Below, piece by piece: positions 33,851 through 43,476 of a stretch of DNA of 54,041 nucleotides. The notes beneath the pieces were generated by a model. The model made no database searches. It saw only the letters and a program-made list of their open reading frames with translations, and was not told the origin of the DNA. Each line of letters opens with the position of its first letter. Position 1 is the stretch's first letter. The translations under genes and the position numbers were made by a program. This stretch comes from a virus, in IMG/VR virus record IMGVR_UViG_3300005914_000010, positions 1 to 54,041 of that record. One strand, given 5' to 3'.

Positions 33851-35266
33851 ATGAGTATACCTATTTCTCATGTAGTAAGTGTCAATATCTCATTGTCGCC
33901 TACTGCAATCCCACTTAGAGGTTTCGGTCAACTAGCAATGGTTACTGACGAAACACCTGAAGTGGCTGGAGGCTTTAATGTAATTGAACGTATTCGTACG
34001 TATGGTTCGTTAGCCGCTGTCAATGTAGACTTCTTGACAGGTACTGAAGTATCTAACGCTGCGACATCTTACTATGCCCAAAAAGCAGAACTATTTTCTG
34101 TAGTATTAGCTTCGGATAGCGTAACAGCTGGTAAGTTAATCGGTGGACCAACTGATACTTTCGCGAATATTAAATTGATAACCACCGGAACACTAGATAT
34201 AACAGTAGACGGTGTACTGGACGAAATCACTGGGCTAGACTTTAGCGCAGCAGCTGATGAGGATGCTGTAGCAGTTATACTATCAACTGCACTTACAGAT
34301 GCCACTTGCTTATACGTTGGTACAATCTTTGAAATCACGTCTGACACAACTGGAGTAACTTCAACAGTAAGCTTCCCCTCAATCAGTGATGCTGCGACAG
34401 CATTAGGATTAGTGGTAGGCGCTTCAACTGAAGATGGCCTAGGCATTGAAACTCCTGCGGAAGCTTTAGCAGCTGCATACGCAATAACTAGAGACTTCTA
34501 TGGCGTAGTACTAAACCGTAAATGGCGTGATGATGATGCTAGTATAGACGTAGCGACATGGGTCGAAGCAAGTGAACGAGTATTCTTCAACACTTCCAAT
34601 AACCCTAGCAGCTTAACCTCTAGCACTAATCACATCATTGCAGACCTAAAAGCTATGACATTAGATCGTACCTTATCCTCTTACAGTTCTACACCTGCTG
34701 AATACCCTTCAGCCTCTGTTGCTGGCAGAGCATTCATTGTCAACTTTGAAGGTACTAATACTACCATTACGTTGAACTTGAAACAAGGTCCAACCATCAC
34801 TGTTGAAGATATGACTTTAAACCAGAAGTTAAATCTTGAGTCACATAACGGTAACGCTTTCGTTGTAATAACAGGTGTGAACGTTTACTCAGACTCCCGC
34901 ATGTCAAGTGCTAAATGGTTTGACTCTATTCACGGTACGGATTGGTTAGTAAACCGTGCTGAGACAGATGTATTCAATGTGAAGTTTCAATCTAATACTA
35001 AGATACCTTACACAGATGCTGGTGTTACAGTGTTGTATCAGGCCTTAGAAGGTGCATTACGACAGAGTGTAACAAATGGTTTAGTTGCACCTGGCAATGA
35101 TTTGGAAGGTAACTTCATGCCATTAGGTTATGAAATAACTGTTATTCCAGTCTCACAGGTTAGCCCTGCGGACAAAACGAACCGTATTTATCGTGGTCTA
35201 AGCTTCAAAGCTGCAGGTGCCAATGCCATTCATGGTAGTGTTATCTCTGGCGATTTTAACGGTTAA
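33851..35266 (+). CDS. Contractile tail sheath protein (DUF3383 type), 471 aa
   Basis: Long sheath subunit: the N-terminus MSIPISHVVSVNISL is the typical DUF3383 opening. A central variable domain, then ANNPSSLTSS-like helices and the C-terminal half ending in FKAAGANAIHGSVISGDFNG. It forms the contractile outer tube. Together with the tube gene it makes the tail myovirus-type, at odds with the podovirus-like replication genes. Confidence 0.87.
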   Translation: MSIPISHVVSVNISLSPTAIPLRGFGQLAMVTDETPEVAGGFNVIERIRTYGSLAAVNVDFLTGTEVSNAATSYYAQKAELFSVVLASDSVTAGKLIGGPTDTFANIKLITTGTLDITVDGVLDEITGLDFSAAADEDAVAVILSTALTDATCLYVGTIFEITSDTTGVTSTVSFPSISDAATALGLVVGASTEDGLGIETPAEALAAAYAITRDFYGVVLNRKWRDDDASIDVATWVEASERVFFNTSNNPSSLTSSTNHIIADLKAMTLDRTLSSYSSTPAEYPSASVAGRAFIVNFEGTNTTITLNLKQGPTITVEDMTLNQKLNLESHNGNAFVVITGVNVYSDSRMSSAKWFDSIHGTDWLVNRAETDVFNVKFQSNTKIPYTDAGVTVLYQALEGALRQSVTNGLVAPGNDLEGNFMPLGYEITVIPVSQVSPADKTNRIYRGLSFKAAGANAIHGSVISGDFNG

Positions 35267-35277
35267 GGAATAAGTAA

Positions 35278-35733
35278 ATGAAACAGTATAGTTTTTATAA
35301 CGTAGACTTATTAGTCGACGGTGTCACAATGGATGGTTATTCAGATAGCGCTGCAATCATAACCGCATCTCGTGCTGCTCCACAACATGGCAAGGTGATG
35401 GATGCGCGTGGTAAGATGGTAACAATAACATCTGCTGATAAATCAGGTGTAGTTACATTTGATCTATTACAAACATCTGATAGTAACACATTTATGCAAA
35501 CCTTAGCTTTAGCGTCTCATGATGCTGGAACTTCTGGTGCATCAGATGTGTTCCTACCTGTTCAAGTAATGTTGAATGACAAGATGGGTAAGACAGTAGT
35601 AACAGGTGTTAATGGTTTCATTACCATGCAACCTGGTATTGTCCGTGGTACTGGTATAGCAACCAATACTTGGGTAATGGAATTCGAACAGATATGGATC
35701 CTTCGTGGTCTATCTGAAACTGTAGGCGTATAA
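35278..35733 (+). CDS. Tail tube protein (DUF3277 type), 151 aa
   Basis: Contains YNVDLLVDGVTMDGYSDSAAII and GKMVTITSADKSGVVTFDLLQTSDSN, as in inner-tube proteins found next to DUF3383 sheaths. It polymerises inside the sheath. Length and context fit. Good ribosome binding site. Confidence 0.82.
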   Translation: MKQYSFYNVDLLVDGVTMDGYSDSAAIITASRAAPQHGKVMDARGKMVTITSADKSGVVTFDLLQTSDSNTFMQTLALASHDAGTSGASDVFLPVQVMLNDKMGKTVVTGVNGFITMQPGIVRGTGIATNTWVMEFEQIWILRGLSETVGV

Positions 35734-35748
35734 TTTAGGAGAAGTTAG

Positions 35749-36153
35749 ATGGCAGCTAAAGATATAACTGGGATTATCAATGAAAAACCCGTGTTTGTCA
35801 AACAGTGGCCTGCTACCAAAGCCTTAGAGAATCTTAGTAAAGCTCTTTCAACATTCGGTCCTAGGATTGGTCCGTTTGTTGAAGGTAACTTTCTAATGGG
35901 TGACATAGTCTCCCTCTTAGATACCTCGGAAAGCGAAGTAGTAGTATCATTATTAAAAGAATTTGTATCTTCTGCAAGAATGGATGGTATAGAAGTAACA
36001 CCAGTACTGTTCGATAAGTACTATACAGGTGATTTATTATTTGTATTCAAAATATTCTCGTTCGTTTGTGAAGTGCAGTACAAAGATTTTTTCGAGCAAG
36101 GGCAGCGTCTAAAAGAAACCCGCCCAGAGCAAACTCAGAAGACGAAGAATTAG
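35749..36153 (+). CDS. Tail assembly chaperone, short (unshifted) product, 134 aa
   Basis: Helical protein in the place of the tail assembly chaperone (between tube and tape measure). It reads to TAG 36151. The frame directly -1 to it carries a convincing coding extension, so this is the short member of a G/GT-type pair. The slippery heptamer TTTTTTC lies 20 codons before the stop. Confidence 0.8.
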   Translation: MAAKDITGIINEKPVFVKQWPATKALENLSKALSTFGPRIGPFVEGNFLMGDIVSLLDTSESEVVVSLLKEFVSSARMDGIEVTPVLFDKYYTGDLLFVFKIFSFVCEVQYKDFFEQGQRLKETRPEQTQKTKN

Positions 36154-36356
36154 ATCCTCTGGAAATAAAACCACTTGGCCTTCAAGAATTATTTCCGAAT
36201 ATAGATTTCTATTTGTATCGACCAATGATTGAAGAGCCGAGATTATGCGATCTACATCAATTACAAGACGGCACTTATAGTCTATATGACTTGTATATGT
36301 TTCATGAGTTACTAGACTTGAGGGAGCATATAAAAGAATCTAACAAGAAGGTTTAA
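35749..36356 (+). CDS. Tail assembly chaperone, -1 frameshift product, about 202 aa
   Basis: If ribosomes slip by -1 at TTTTTTC (36087-36093), translation continues in the other frame to TAA 36354. The extension includes EDEELDPLEIKPLGLQELF and RPMIEEPRLCDLHQLQDG, a well-formed protein segment with no start codon or ribosome binding site of its own. That frame is open from 36072, so the shift must occur between 36072 and 36153. Such a long/short pair, needed in a fixed ratio to load the tape measure, is known in many phages. Confidence 0.75.
36087..36093 (+). promoter_or_regulatory. -1 programmed frameshift slippery site
   Basis: T-TTT-TTC in the chaperone reading frame matches the X-XXY-YYZ rule with all-U pairing retained after slipping. 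It is the only such heptamer in the overlap window of the two frames. Confidence 0.7.
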
Positions 36357-36359
36357 ATT

Positions 36360-39300
36360 ATGTCGACAAACAAAGGAACACTAACTTTAGGTGGTGGAAG
36401 AAGTAGAAAACCTAGAGTTAAGAAAATGCCAGAGTGGTTAGATAACCCTACTAAAAAATATGGCTACAGTAGTACAGATTCTAATACGCCACAACAAGAT
36501 AGAAGTAGAAGCTTAAGTTCAGGCTCCGGCGTAAATTCAGGTTTCTTTGGAGAAGATGATAAAGAGCTATCCCAAATGGGATGGCACTCTGATTCAGTTA
36601 TCGAAACATTTAACTCAACTACACCAGAACAAATAGCCGCTAGTAGAATATCAGGTGGTGGGCCAAGTGCAATACAATCATTTATATCTAATGCTGCAGA
36701 AGCTAAGAAGCTATTGGCATCAGGTATAAGCCCAATTTCATTACAGCATAGTAATATACCCTCTGAGAAATTAGCTTACATGGCTAACTACGCAGGACTA
36801 GATATAGGGAAAGTATCAAGAGAGGTAGCTGCAGGAGCTAATAGAAGCTGGCCTAGTAGTGAAATGAATAATCCTGATAATGACAAAGATAGTGATACAC
36901 CAGAGCAAGACTTCAATAAGGCACTAACTCAAGCTCAGATTAACGGGACGGAGTATAGAGAGAAAGGCTTCAATAGATCTGTGAAAGGAGAAACCATAGG
37001 TGGTATAGATCAACCATCTATTAAGTCACCCACAGATTATATGTTATCGACCTTCGGAGCTATGACTATATCTAAGGATATAGGTAAGCAACAAGTAGGT
37101 GCTCCTGATTCCATATCAATGGGGCTACAGGAGAAATATGATAAAAAGGTTGCCAACTCAACTAGAGCGTTAGCGAACCTTGCTGACTTATATCTACCAA
37201 AAGGCTCAGGTAGGGGATTGCAAAATGAAGTCATTACCGCGTTAGGCCAAATACTACCTCAAAGTATATCGAACGTAGGCTTCAACATGGCTGGTAACCC
37301 TGACGCACAGATACCGTGGTCAAGCGCTTTACCCATGGCTAATCAATTAGCTGTGTCTAAATCAACTTTAAGCATAATGAATAACCCTACGGTTAACTAC
37401 GCTAACAGACCTGGAATAAATGCTAGCATAAAGAATGTGAAGCATCTATTCAATACTTCAAATGAAGGTGGTCTATCAAGAAAAAGAAGTACCGACTACT
37501 TTGCAGCGAAATATATGGCTGATGAATTAGCAGCAGGTGGTATGGATGTTAGACATACTGTTCTAAGTCAAAATTCGAGTAGAGACCATATGTATGAGTT
37601 CAGAGTAACAACTGACATACGTGAACAAATGAAACAAGGTATGGAGTTGTTAGGTATGAATTCAGAAGATATGAGAGACCCAAAGAAAGTAAAACTACTA
37701 AAAGAGACTATAGAGTCAGGATTAGATAGTGATAAAGCTATAGTTGCAAGTGCCAAGGCATCAACAAATGCTAGAACGAATGTAGCTCACACAATGGAAG
37801 AACAAATGGCCGCTAGTCAAATGGCGCATAGGTCTTTCGTTGCAGCGCGTGAACAAGAAAAGATAATGACCCAGAGTGCTCTCAACTCAGAGATGGTAGC
37901 CAAACCTGACAGTCAACAGTCAAACAGACTATTGACCCTATCTGAGAAACTAGATGCTGCTATAAATTCGCCAGTATCCAGAATAAATAGTATAAACTCG
38001 ATGTTTGGAAGAGACGTCGACGGCAAATATAGGACACCCTTAACACCTATTGAGAATAGTTCAATACAATCTCTGACTGGTAATATGCCTCCATCAGGCG
38101 GACCAAATCCGCATTCTAGACCTCCTAGAGTAGGAGGCGGTACTAAAAATACACCATCGATAGGGAGAGAGGGTACATCGTTATTATCACCAGCTGATGC
38201 ATTGGCAAAGTACCAAAAGAACAATCCCCATATGACAGGATTCGTTGGTGATGGTAAGAATGCTTACGGTGAAGTGGATGAAGGCCAACATGCACTATGG
38301 CAAGCCGCTAGGAAAGGAAAACTATCTTCTTCTATAGCTGCTGGCATGGCGGGTGAACTATCTGCAGATACAGATAAAGCGATTAGTAAGGTTATAAGGT
38401 CAGGCCTCGGTATAAAAGAGAAAGACTTCGATGGAAACTCTTTTACAGAATCAGGCAACAAATTAGAACCTTTGGCACTAGATTGGTATAGACGTACTCG
38501 TGACTCTTCGACCTTTGAAACTGGACATATGGAAAACAGAAACATGCCAGGGCAATCAACTACCCCTGATGCAATGGCAGATGGTGGACGACGAGCAGTA
38601 GAAGTTAAGTCTAGAGATAGTCTTATGGATCCCAACAATCTAAAAGATAGTGAACTAAAAGCTTTTAGAAAGTACAATATGCAGATGCAACATCAGATGT
38701 ATATTACAGACAATGCAAGTGCTGATCTAGTTCAAGTCAGAAGGGGGAGTGGCAATAAGAACCAACTCTTCAACATGACTGGTAACGACAAAGAAAACTT
38801 TCGTTCAGATACTGTAAGTCGTGACCAAGAACTAATTGGTAGAATGTCACCTGTATGGAACAGAGTTGGAGCTAACGCTGAGAAGATAGCGGGCCTTGGC
38901 AAGAAAGAACAGGACGCTTTAGCTAAAGCTGTTGAAACAGGTAACATAAAATCTTTCGAGAAATTGTCTGCTAAGCACGGTCTAGATGATGCAGTCGTTG
39001 GTGGCGCATTAACTAAAGCTGGTGGCGGTGGAGGTGGGAGTGGCGGTGACGGAAAAGACTTAATAGACACTATTGGTGCTCAACATGGGCCAACCTCTTT
39101 TACTGGCGTTGCTAAAACTGCATTATCCAGAACAAGAACCGGCCGTGGTCTCAATGTAGCTAGCATAATAGCTGGCATAGCATGGGACGGAGCCAAATCT
39201 CTAAACGACACTAACCTTAACACGGCTTTCCAAGCAAAATCCTCTGGAATGTCAGAAGATATGTGGATAGGCCAAAGAAAAAGATTGGCAGGGAGTGGTT

Positions 39301-39998
39301 ATCAGACTGGTGCTCAAGCAGCCCAAGATATAAAATCTCTTGGATTGGCCACAGGCGGAATGAGCTTAGGATTCACTGAAGGCGCTGAACGTATTGTAGG
39401 AGGTACAAGAGGTTTAATAAACTTCAACGATCTAGGTACATATGAAGGCGACGCAGCAGGATTGATGGCTAAATTTAAAGAGAAAGCGGCTATAAGATTC
39501 GGTACTGGGGAAGATGCTTTAAGAAAAACAGCTGCTATGGCTGAACAGTCTGGACTTAACGGACTAGTAGCAACAGAGCAAAATGATGATGACTTAAAGA
39601 ACATGAATGAAGCCTTCCTGAGAATGGATTCTAATCTAAAGAAACTGGCTAAGAGTGCTGGTGAAGGATTCGGGGATAGTATAGCTTCCATAGCAGATAG
39701 TGCTGCTTGGTTAGTAGGCTTGTTTGGTGGAGATGTAGGTGGAGATGGCCCAGAGACAGTTCTGAGCAATACTTCTAGTGGTAAATTATCAGCTAGGTTA
39801 AATGGGATAAGTGACGCGGATATAACTAAATACAAGAACATGAGTCAAGAAGCGTCAAAACTAACAGAACAAGAGAATAAAGCCAAAAACGCTGAAGTCA
39901 CTATCAAATTAACTAGTGAGGCTAAGAGATTATTCTTACTAGATAACGACGGTAGAGCCAACTCAACTGAGGCATACGGTAACAACAATGGGTGGTAG
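36360..39998 (+). CDS. Tape-measure-position protein with embedded YqaJ-like PD-(D/E)XK nuclease domain, 1212 aa
   Basis: The longest gene of the tail block, directly after the chaperone, where the tape measure lies. Residues 1-640 are low-complexity, polar and helical. Residues about 645-830 carry a PD-(D/E)XK nuclease pattern of the YqaJ type. E703 lies in GNKLEPLALDWY, D737 in TTPDAMADGG, E748-V-K750 in RRAVEVKSRD, and Q775/Q777/Q779 in YNMQMQHQMYIT. Then a Gly-rich linker (about 895-905) and a helical C-terminus with few strongly hydrophobic segments. Nuclease motifs inside a tail length-determining or ejected protein are unusual. The C-terminal half could enter the host with DNA. Confidence 0.8.
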   Translation: MSTNKGTLTLGGGRSRKPRVKKMPEWLDNPTKKYGYSSTDSNTPQQDRSRSLSSGSGVNSGFFGEDDKELSQMGWHSDSVIETFNSTTPEQIAASRISGGGPSAIQSFISNAAEAKKLLASGISPISLQHSNIPSEKLAYMANYAGLDIGKVSREVAAGANRSWPSSEMNNPDNDKDSDTPEQDFNKALTQAQINGTEYREKGFNRSVKGETIGGIDQPSIKSPTDYMLSTFGAMTISKDIGKQQVGAPDSISMGLQEKYDKKVANSTRALANLADLYLPKGSGRGLQNEVITALGQILPQSISNVGFNMAGNPDAQIPWSSALPMANQLAVSKSTLSIMNNPTVNYANRPGINASIKNVKHLFNTSNEGGLSRKRSTDYFAAKYMADELAAGGMDVRHTVLSQNSSRDHMYEFRVTTDIREQMKQGMELLGMNSEDMRDPKKVKLLKETIESGLDSDKAIVASAKASTNARTNVAHTMEEQMAASQMAHRSFVAAREQEKIMTQSALNSEMVAKPDSQQSNRLLTLSEKLDAAINSPVSRINSINSMFGRDVDGKYRTPLTPIENSSIQSLTGNMPPSGGPNPHSRPPRVGGGTKNTPSIGREGTSLLSPADALAKYQKNNPHMTGFVGDGKNAYGEVDEGQHALWQAARKGKLSSSIAAGMAGELSADTDKAISKVIRSGLGIKEKDFDGNSFTESGNKLEPLALDWYRRTRDSSTFETGHMENRNMPGQSTTPDAMADGGRRAVEVKSRDSLMDPNNLKDSELKAFRKYNMQMQHQMYITDNASADLVQVRRGSGNKNQLFNMTGNDKENFRSDTVSRDQELIGRMSPVWNRVGANAEKIAGLGKKEQDALAKAVETGNIKSFEKLSAKHGLDDAVVGGALTKAGGGGGGSGGDGKDLIDTIGAQHGPTSFTGVAKTALSRTRTGRGLNVASIIAGIAWDGAKSLNDTNLNTAFQAKSSGMSEDMWIGQRKRLAGSGYQTGAQAAQDIKSLGLATGGMSLGFTEGAERIVGGTRGLINFNDLGTYEGDAAGLMAKFKEKAAIRFGTGEDALRKTAAMAEQSGLNGLVATEQNDDDLKNMNEAFLRMDSNLKKLAKSAGEGFGDSIASIADSAAWLVGLFGGDVGGDGPETVLSNTSSGKLSARLNGISDADITKYKNMSQEASKLTEQENKAKNAEVTIKLTSEAKRLFLLDNDGRANSTEAYGNNNGW

Positions 39999-40001
39999 AG
40001 T

Positions 40002-41093
40002 ATGTATAAACGAAGAATAAAATTAGTTGCTACAGACTTCGTCACGAAGGAAGAATTATTCTCTACAGCAGAGCATAGAATTTCATTCTCAGTCGATGTC
40101 AATATCGCCCAAGGTATGTCTAATGCAACTGTCATAATATACAATCTATCTGATGATGAGACAAAAGATCTAACCAGAGCAGACTTAGAACCTATAGGTG
40201 ATAATGACGCAACAAATAATAGAACACTGAATAAAATACGTATTCAGTTATTTGCTGGTTACGAAGACGATATAGACGGTGAACTGAGTGGTGCCCAATT
40301 GATGATAGAGGGGTTTGTAATGAACTCCACTACTGTTAAAAAGCTACCTAGTAGACTAACCTATCTGTATATAATTGCTTATGGTAGTAACATACTTATA
40401 AACAAATACGAGTCCTTCACTGTGAAAGATAGTGACAAGTTCACACTGCAAGATGTAATAACCAAGATAGGTGTATCTGCAGGTTATGATAAGGAAGCAA
40501 TAGACTTTGACTCAGTGGACCCAGTATTCTTAGGCGAGAAAACCATAGAGCATCTCAGAGGCAAGACTTTTCAGAATGATGAGAGAGGAATGTTTAAAGT
40601 CTTAGATGAACTAGCTAATGAATTCCAATTCTCATGGAGCATAAGAGCTAAGGGTATAGGAATATACCCTATCTTGAAAGATACTAAAATTGATTCACAT
40701 GAATTCGGATACTTACAGAAGAACGGCACTGCCTTAGTAATTGACCCTATCAGAGTTAAAGGAACACCCATAGCAGGCATGGCTACATTGGAAATAGAAT
40801 ACGCGTTAGATGCAACACTATTCCCAGGAACAGTTATAGATGTAGGTGAGATTCAAGGTAACAGTTATAACGACTCCTTACCTTCTAAAGGATTAATAGA
40901 CTACACTGCTGTAGGTAAGCCTGTATTCTACTCTGATGACGTAGCGAGATACGCTGTATTCCAGAAGTATATGTTATGGAGAGTAATACATAAAGGTGAT
41001 ACGCATGGAGACCAATGGAGTTCAACATTGGTTTGTAAAGTACCATCAGCAGGATACACAGCAGATGGGGAACTTAATGTCAAGACTAAATGA
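40002..41093 (+). CDS. Baseplate hub-type protein, 363 aa
   Basis: Beta-rich protein with the opening KRRIKLVATDF and ISFSVDVNIAQGMSNATVIIYNLSD, resembling the hub proteins that cap contractile tail tubes in this gene order (tape measure, hub, Dit-like, spike). No enzymatic motif. Its end is overlapped by 17 bases by the next gene. Confidence 0.7.
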   Translation: MYKRRIKLVATDFVTKEELFSTAEHRISFSVDVNIAQGMSNATVIIYNLSDDETKDLTRADLEPIGDNDATNNRTLNKIRIQLFAGYEDDIDGELSGAQLMIEGFVMNSTTVKKLPSRLTYLYIIAYGSNILINKYESFTVKDSDKFTLQDVITKIGVSAGYDKEAIDFDSVDPVFLGEKTIEHLRGKTFQNDERGMFKVLDELANEFQFSWSIRAKGIGIYPILKDTKIDSHEFGYLQKNGTALVIDPIRVKGTPIAGMATLEIEYALDATLFPGTVIDVGEIQGNSYNDSLPSKGLIDYTAVGKPVFYSDDVARYAVFQKYMLWRVIHKGDTHGDQWSSTLVCKVPSAGYTADGELNVKTK

Positions 41094-41784
41094 ATGTTTA
41101 ATAATATGGGAGACTGTATTAGGGAAAGGCGATTGGAATGCTTTAGCATTTGATGGTGTCAGAATGGAATCCCATACGGGGGAGAACATAGTAACCTCTT
41201 ACCCTGTATCTACTGGCTTCAATGTCAGTGATCATACTATAAGACAGAACTCTAAGATACAATTAGATGCTATAATATCAAGTGTCAGTATGCCATCAGC
41301 CACACTTAGGCAAGGTTACGATGCAGCCTTCACTACCCTATGTAACGCTGCAGCTGCTGTGACTGGTGGTACACCTACTGACTTAAGTGGTGCAAACCTA
41401 TTTGGTAGATTGAAATATGACAATGATAATATTAAATTATTAGAAAACAGTCCTATAGATGACTTCCTAAATGCTACTATAAATAACTTAACTGCGCAAG
41501 TATCACTAGAGAAAGTGCAAAGAGCCTTCAGCGAAGTAGTAGACCTCACTCGTAGCGGCACTATAGTTCATCTGTTGACGATGCGTGGAATGTACGTCAA
41601 CTGCGTGATACGTAATTACGGTGTATCAAACGATGTGAGCAATTCTTATAGTTTACCCATATCGTTAAGCATAGAACAGTTAGTTGTAGTAAGCAACCTT
41701 CAAAGAGGCAATGTACTTTCAGCTACCAGTGATAGCAACGGTGCTGGTGTATTAGATGATCTAGTTAAAGTGTGGGGTATATAA
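41077..41784 (+). CDS. Dit-like baseplate protein candidate, 235 aa
   Basis: Start set at ATG 41077 with GGGGA upstream; a longer upstream frame lies inside the hub gene. It contains GDWNALAFDGVRMESHTGENIVTSYPV, the pattern of N-terminal Dit-like domains (a loop GENIVTSYPV is common), with a helical insert and a beta C-terminus. It organises the baseplate around the tube. Stop overlaps the next ATG. Confidence 0.7.
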   Translation: MSRLNECLIIWETVLGKGDWNALAFDGVRMESHTGENIVTSYPVSTGFNVSDHTIRQNSKIQLDAIISSVSMPSATLRQGYDAAFTTLCNAAAAVTGGTPTDLSGANLFGRLKYDNDNIKLLENSPIDDFLNATINNLTAQVSLEKVQRAFSEVVDLTRSGTIVHLLTMRGMYVNCVIRNYGVSNDVSNSYSLPISLSIEQLVVVSNLQRGNVLSATSDSNGAGVLDDLVKVWGI

Positions 41785-42137
41785 TGGCTTCAACAAAAGA
41801 AGAATTCTTAGCACTTGATCATAAGTTAGTTCCGTTCAGTGCAAGATTTAATACGCAATTTCTATACGAAAGTATAACTTATACCCTTGGTAAAATATAT
41901 TTCAATGAATCAATTGGCTGTCTAATGACTTCCTTGACATGGAGAATTGATACAACAAATTACTCTGTGTATGGGATAGCGATACAAACAGGAGTCAATA
42001 TAGTGAAACAACATGACACTAAATTACCCTCCTTAGTCGCAGTAAACTTAAACGATCGAGGTGCAAACGTAACCGAGATAACAGATTTGAGAATGTATAT
42101 CATTCTGGAATTTGATAGTAACTTCCTAGGAGCTTAA
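41784..42137 (+). CDS. Hypothetical baseplate protein, 117 aa
   Basis: Start at ATG 41784 in a TAATG overlap; the GTG at 41772 is in frame but lies within the previous gene. Beta-rich protein of unknown family, located between Dit-like and spike genes, so likely a small wedge or hub component. Confidence 0.7.
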   Translation: MASTKEEFLALDHKLVPFSARFNTQFLYESITYTLGKIYFNESIGCLMTSLTWRIDTTNYSVYGIAIQTGVNIVKQHDTKLPSLVAVNLNDRGANVTEITDLRMYIILEFDSNFLGA

Positions 42138-43121
42138 ATGAACGAGGCCATGACAAACATGATTGGAAAGATAGTTGAATTCTTTCCAGACACTCAAACT
42201 GCTACAATTCAACTTCTTATGAGTAAGATTATACCCACCGAGCAGTCGAATTTCAATTCAACAACTGTAGCAGAGCTTGTCGATGTGCCATGTCAGTTCT
42301 TAAAAGTTTCTAATTTCTCTATAACAGCTCCTGTGAAAGCGGGAGATATAGCTTTAGTAACCTTCACTAAGCATGGTATAACTCACTGGTTATATAAAGA
42401 TTTAGAAGTGTACCGTGTAGACCAAGGTAGACCTGAACCTGCTGCATTAAGAAGATACAGTATCCAAGACTCAATTGCGTACGTAGGATTGAGCAATATG
42501 GTCAACCCTATAGAGAACTTCAATTCAGATAACTTAGAAATAAGGAACGCGGATGGGTCGCAGAAGATGACACTGAAGCCAACAGGCGAAATAGATATAG
42601 AGACTATCAAATACGATAAGCCTAATCTACCTGATGCTGGTGCTGTGAAACAATCTGGCTCTATTATAAGTATCAGTAAGGAAGGGACTTATAGTTCCAG
42701 TGTAACGGAATATGATGGTGAAGCTATAAAAACTAGTGTCACAATTGAAAGCGACATTACAGGTAGTATGAAGATAAACTCTCTGTTAACTGAGACGAAC
42801 CAATCGGTAGAGATAGATACATCTAAAGCTATCACTATCATGACAGGGCAATCTACGTTGACATTAAACTTTGATGGCACCGTAAACATACTAGCAGAGA
42901 CCAAAGTGAATATAACATCACCAGATGTTGAATTGACAGGTAATCTTATAGTAGGCGGGACTGCCACAATAGAGGGGAACGTAAGGACAGAAGGCAGAGT
43001 GAGTGCTAAGGTAGATTTAAGTTCAGATACATCTGGAAGTTACAATGTCCATACACACAGACCTGGTACCCTTATAGATTCACACGCAGCACCTGTTACA
43101 GGATTAACTGGAATTATATAG
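42138..43121 (+). CDS. Membrane-piercing baseplate spike (Gp138/gpV type), 327 aa
   Basis: The N-terminal OB-like domain (about residues 5-110, MIGKIVEFFPDTQTATIQ, then VPCQFLKVSNFSITAPVKAGDIALVTF) matches the Gp138 N-terminal family. The middle has repeating beta strands of a triple beta-helix. The C-terminus has YNVHTHRPGTLIDSHAAPVTG, including an H-T-H motif near the tip, as in spikes that bind iron at the apex. It penetrates the outer membrane on contraction. Confidence 0.82.
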   Translation: MNEAMTNMIGKIVEFFPDTQTATIQLLMSKIIPTEQSNFNSTTVAELVDVPCQFLKVSNFSITAPVKAGDIALVTFTKHGITHWLYKDLEVYRVDQGRPEPAALRRYSIQDSIAYVGLSNMVNPIENFNSDNLEIRNADGSQKMTLKPTGEIDIETIKYDKPNLPDAGAVKQSGSIISISKEGTYSSSVTEYDGEAIKTSVTIESDITGSMKINSLLTETNQSVEIDTSKAITIMTGQSTLTLNFDGTVNILAETKVNITSPDVELTGNLIVGGTATIEGNVRTEGRVSAKVDLSSDTSGSYNVHTHRPGTLIDSHAAPVTGLTGII

Positions 43122-43475
43122 ATGTCAAACTTAAAATTAGATTCAGACCATGATATAATCATAGGCAGAGGTATTACTAGAATAGGTGGCATGAGTGATG
43201 AGTACATTATACAGCTAGTTAAATGCAGATTATTATTCACATTAGGTTCTTGGGAGCTAGATACGAACCTTGGAATACCTTGGTTGCAAGAACTATTAGT
43301 AAAGAATGTTGACAACTCCTTGTTTCACGGCATATTAAATGATGCTATATCAGAGACACCTGGAGTCCTGAAGGTCGATACCCTATCTCTACAGAGAGAC
43401 AATGTAACACGCAAGATGGAAGTGAGATTCAGAGCTACAACAATAAATAAAACAACAATAAGCGCGGAGGTATAA
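43122..43475 (+). CDS. Baseplate wedge protein (gp25-like), 117 aa
   Basis: Follows the spike gene directly. Pattern DIIIGRGITRIGG, then LFTLGSWELDTNLGIPWLQELL and a conserved-looking LKVDTLSLQRD fits the small gp25/W-type wedge proteins that connect hub and sheath. Confidence 0.75.
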   Translation: MSNLKLDSDHDIIIGRGITRIGGMSDEYIIQLVKCRLLFTLGSWELDTNLGIPWLQELLVKNVDNSLFHGILNDAISETPGVLKVDTLSLQRDNVTRKMEVRFRATTINKTTISAEV

Positions 43476-43476
43476 A

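Noticed and set aside
36093-36356. Separate small gene downstream of the tail chaperone
   Set aside because: No start codon with a ribosome binding site at its beginning; -1 frameshift explains it better.
38264-39841. Long minus-strand frames opposite the tape-measure-position gene
   Set aside because: Shadow frames produced by codon bias of the + strand gene; no ribosome binding sites or recognisable domains.
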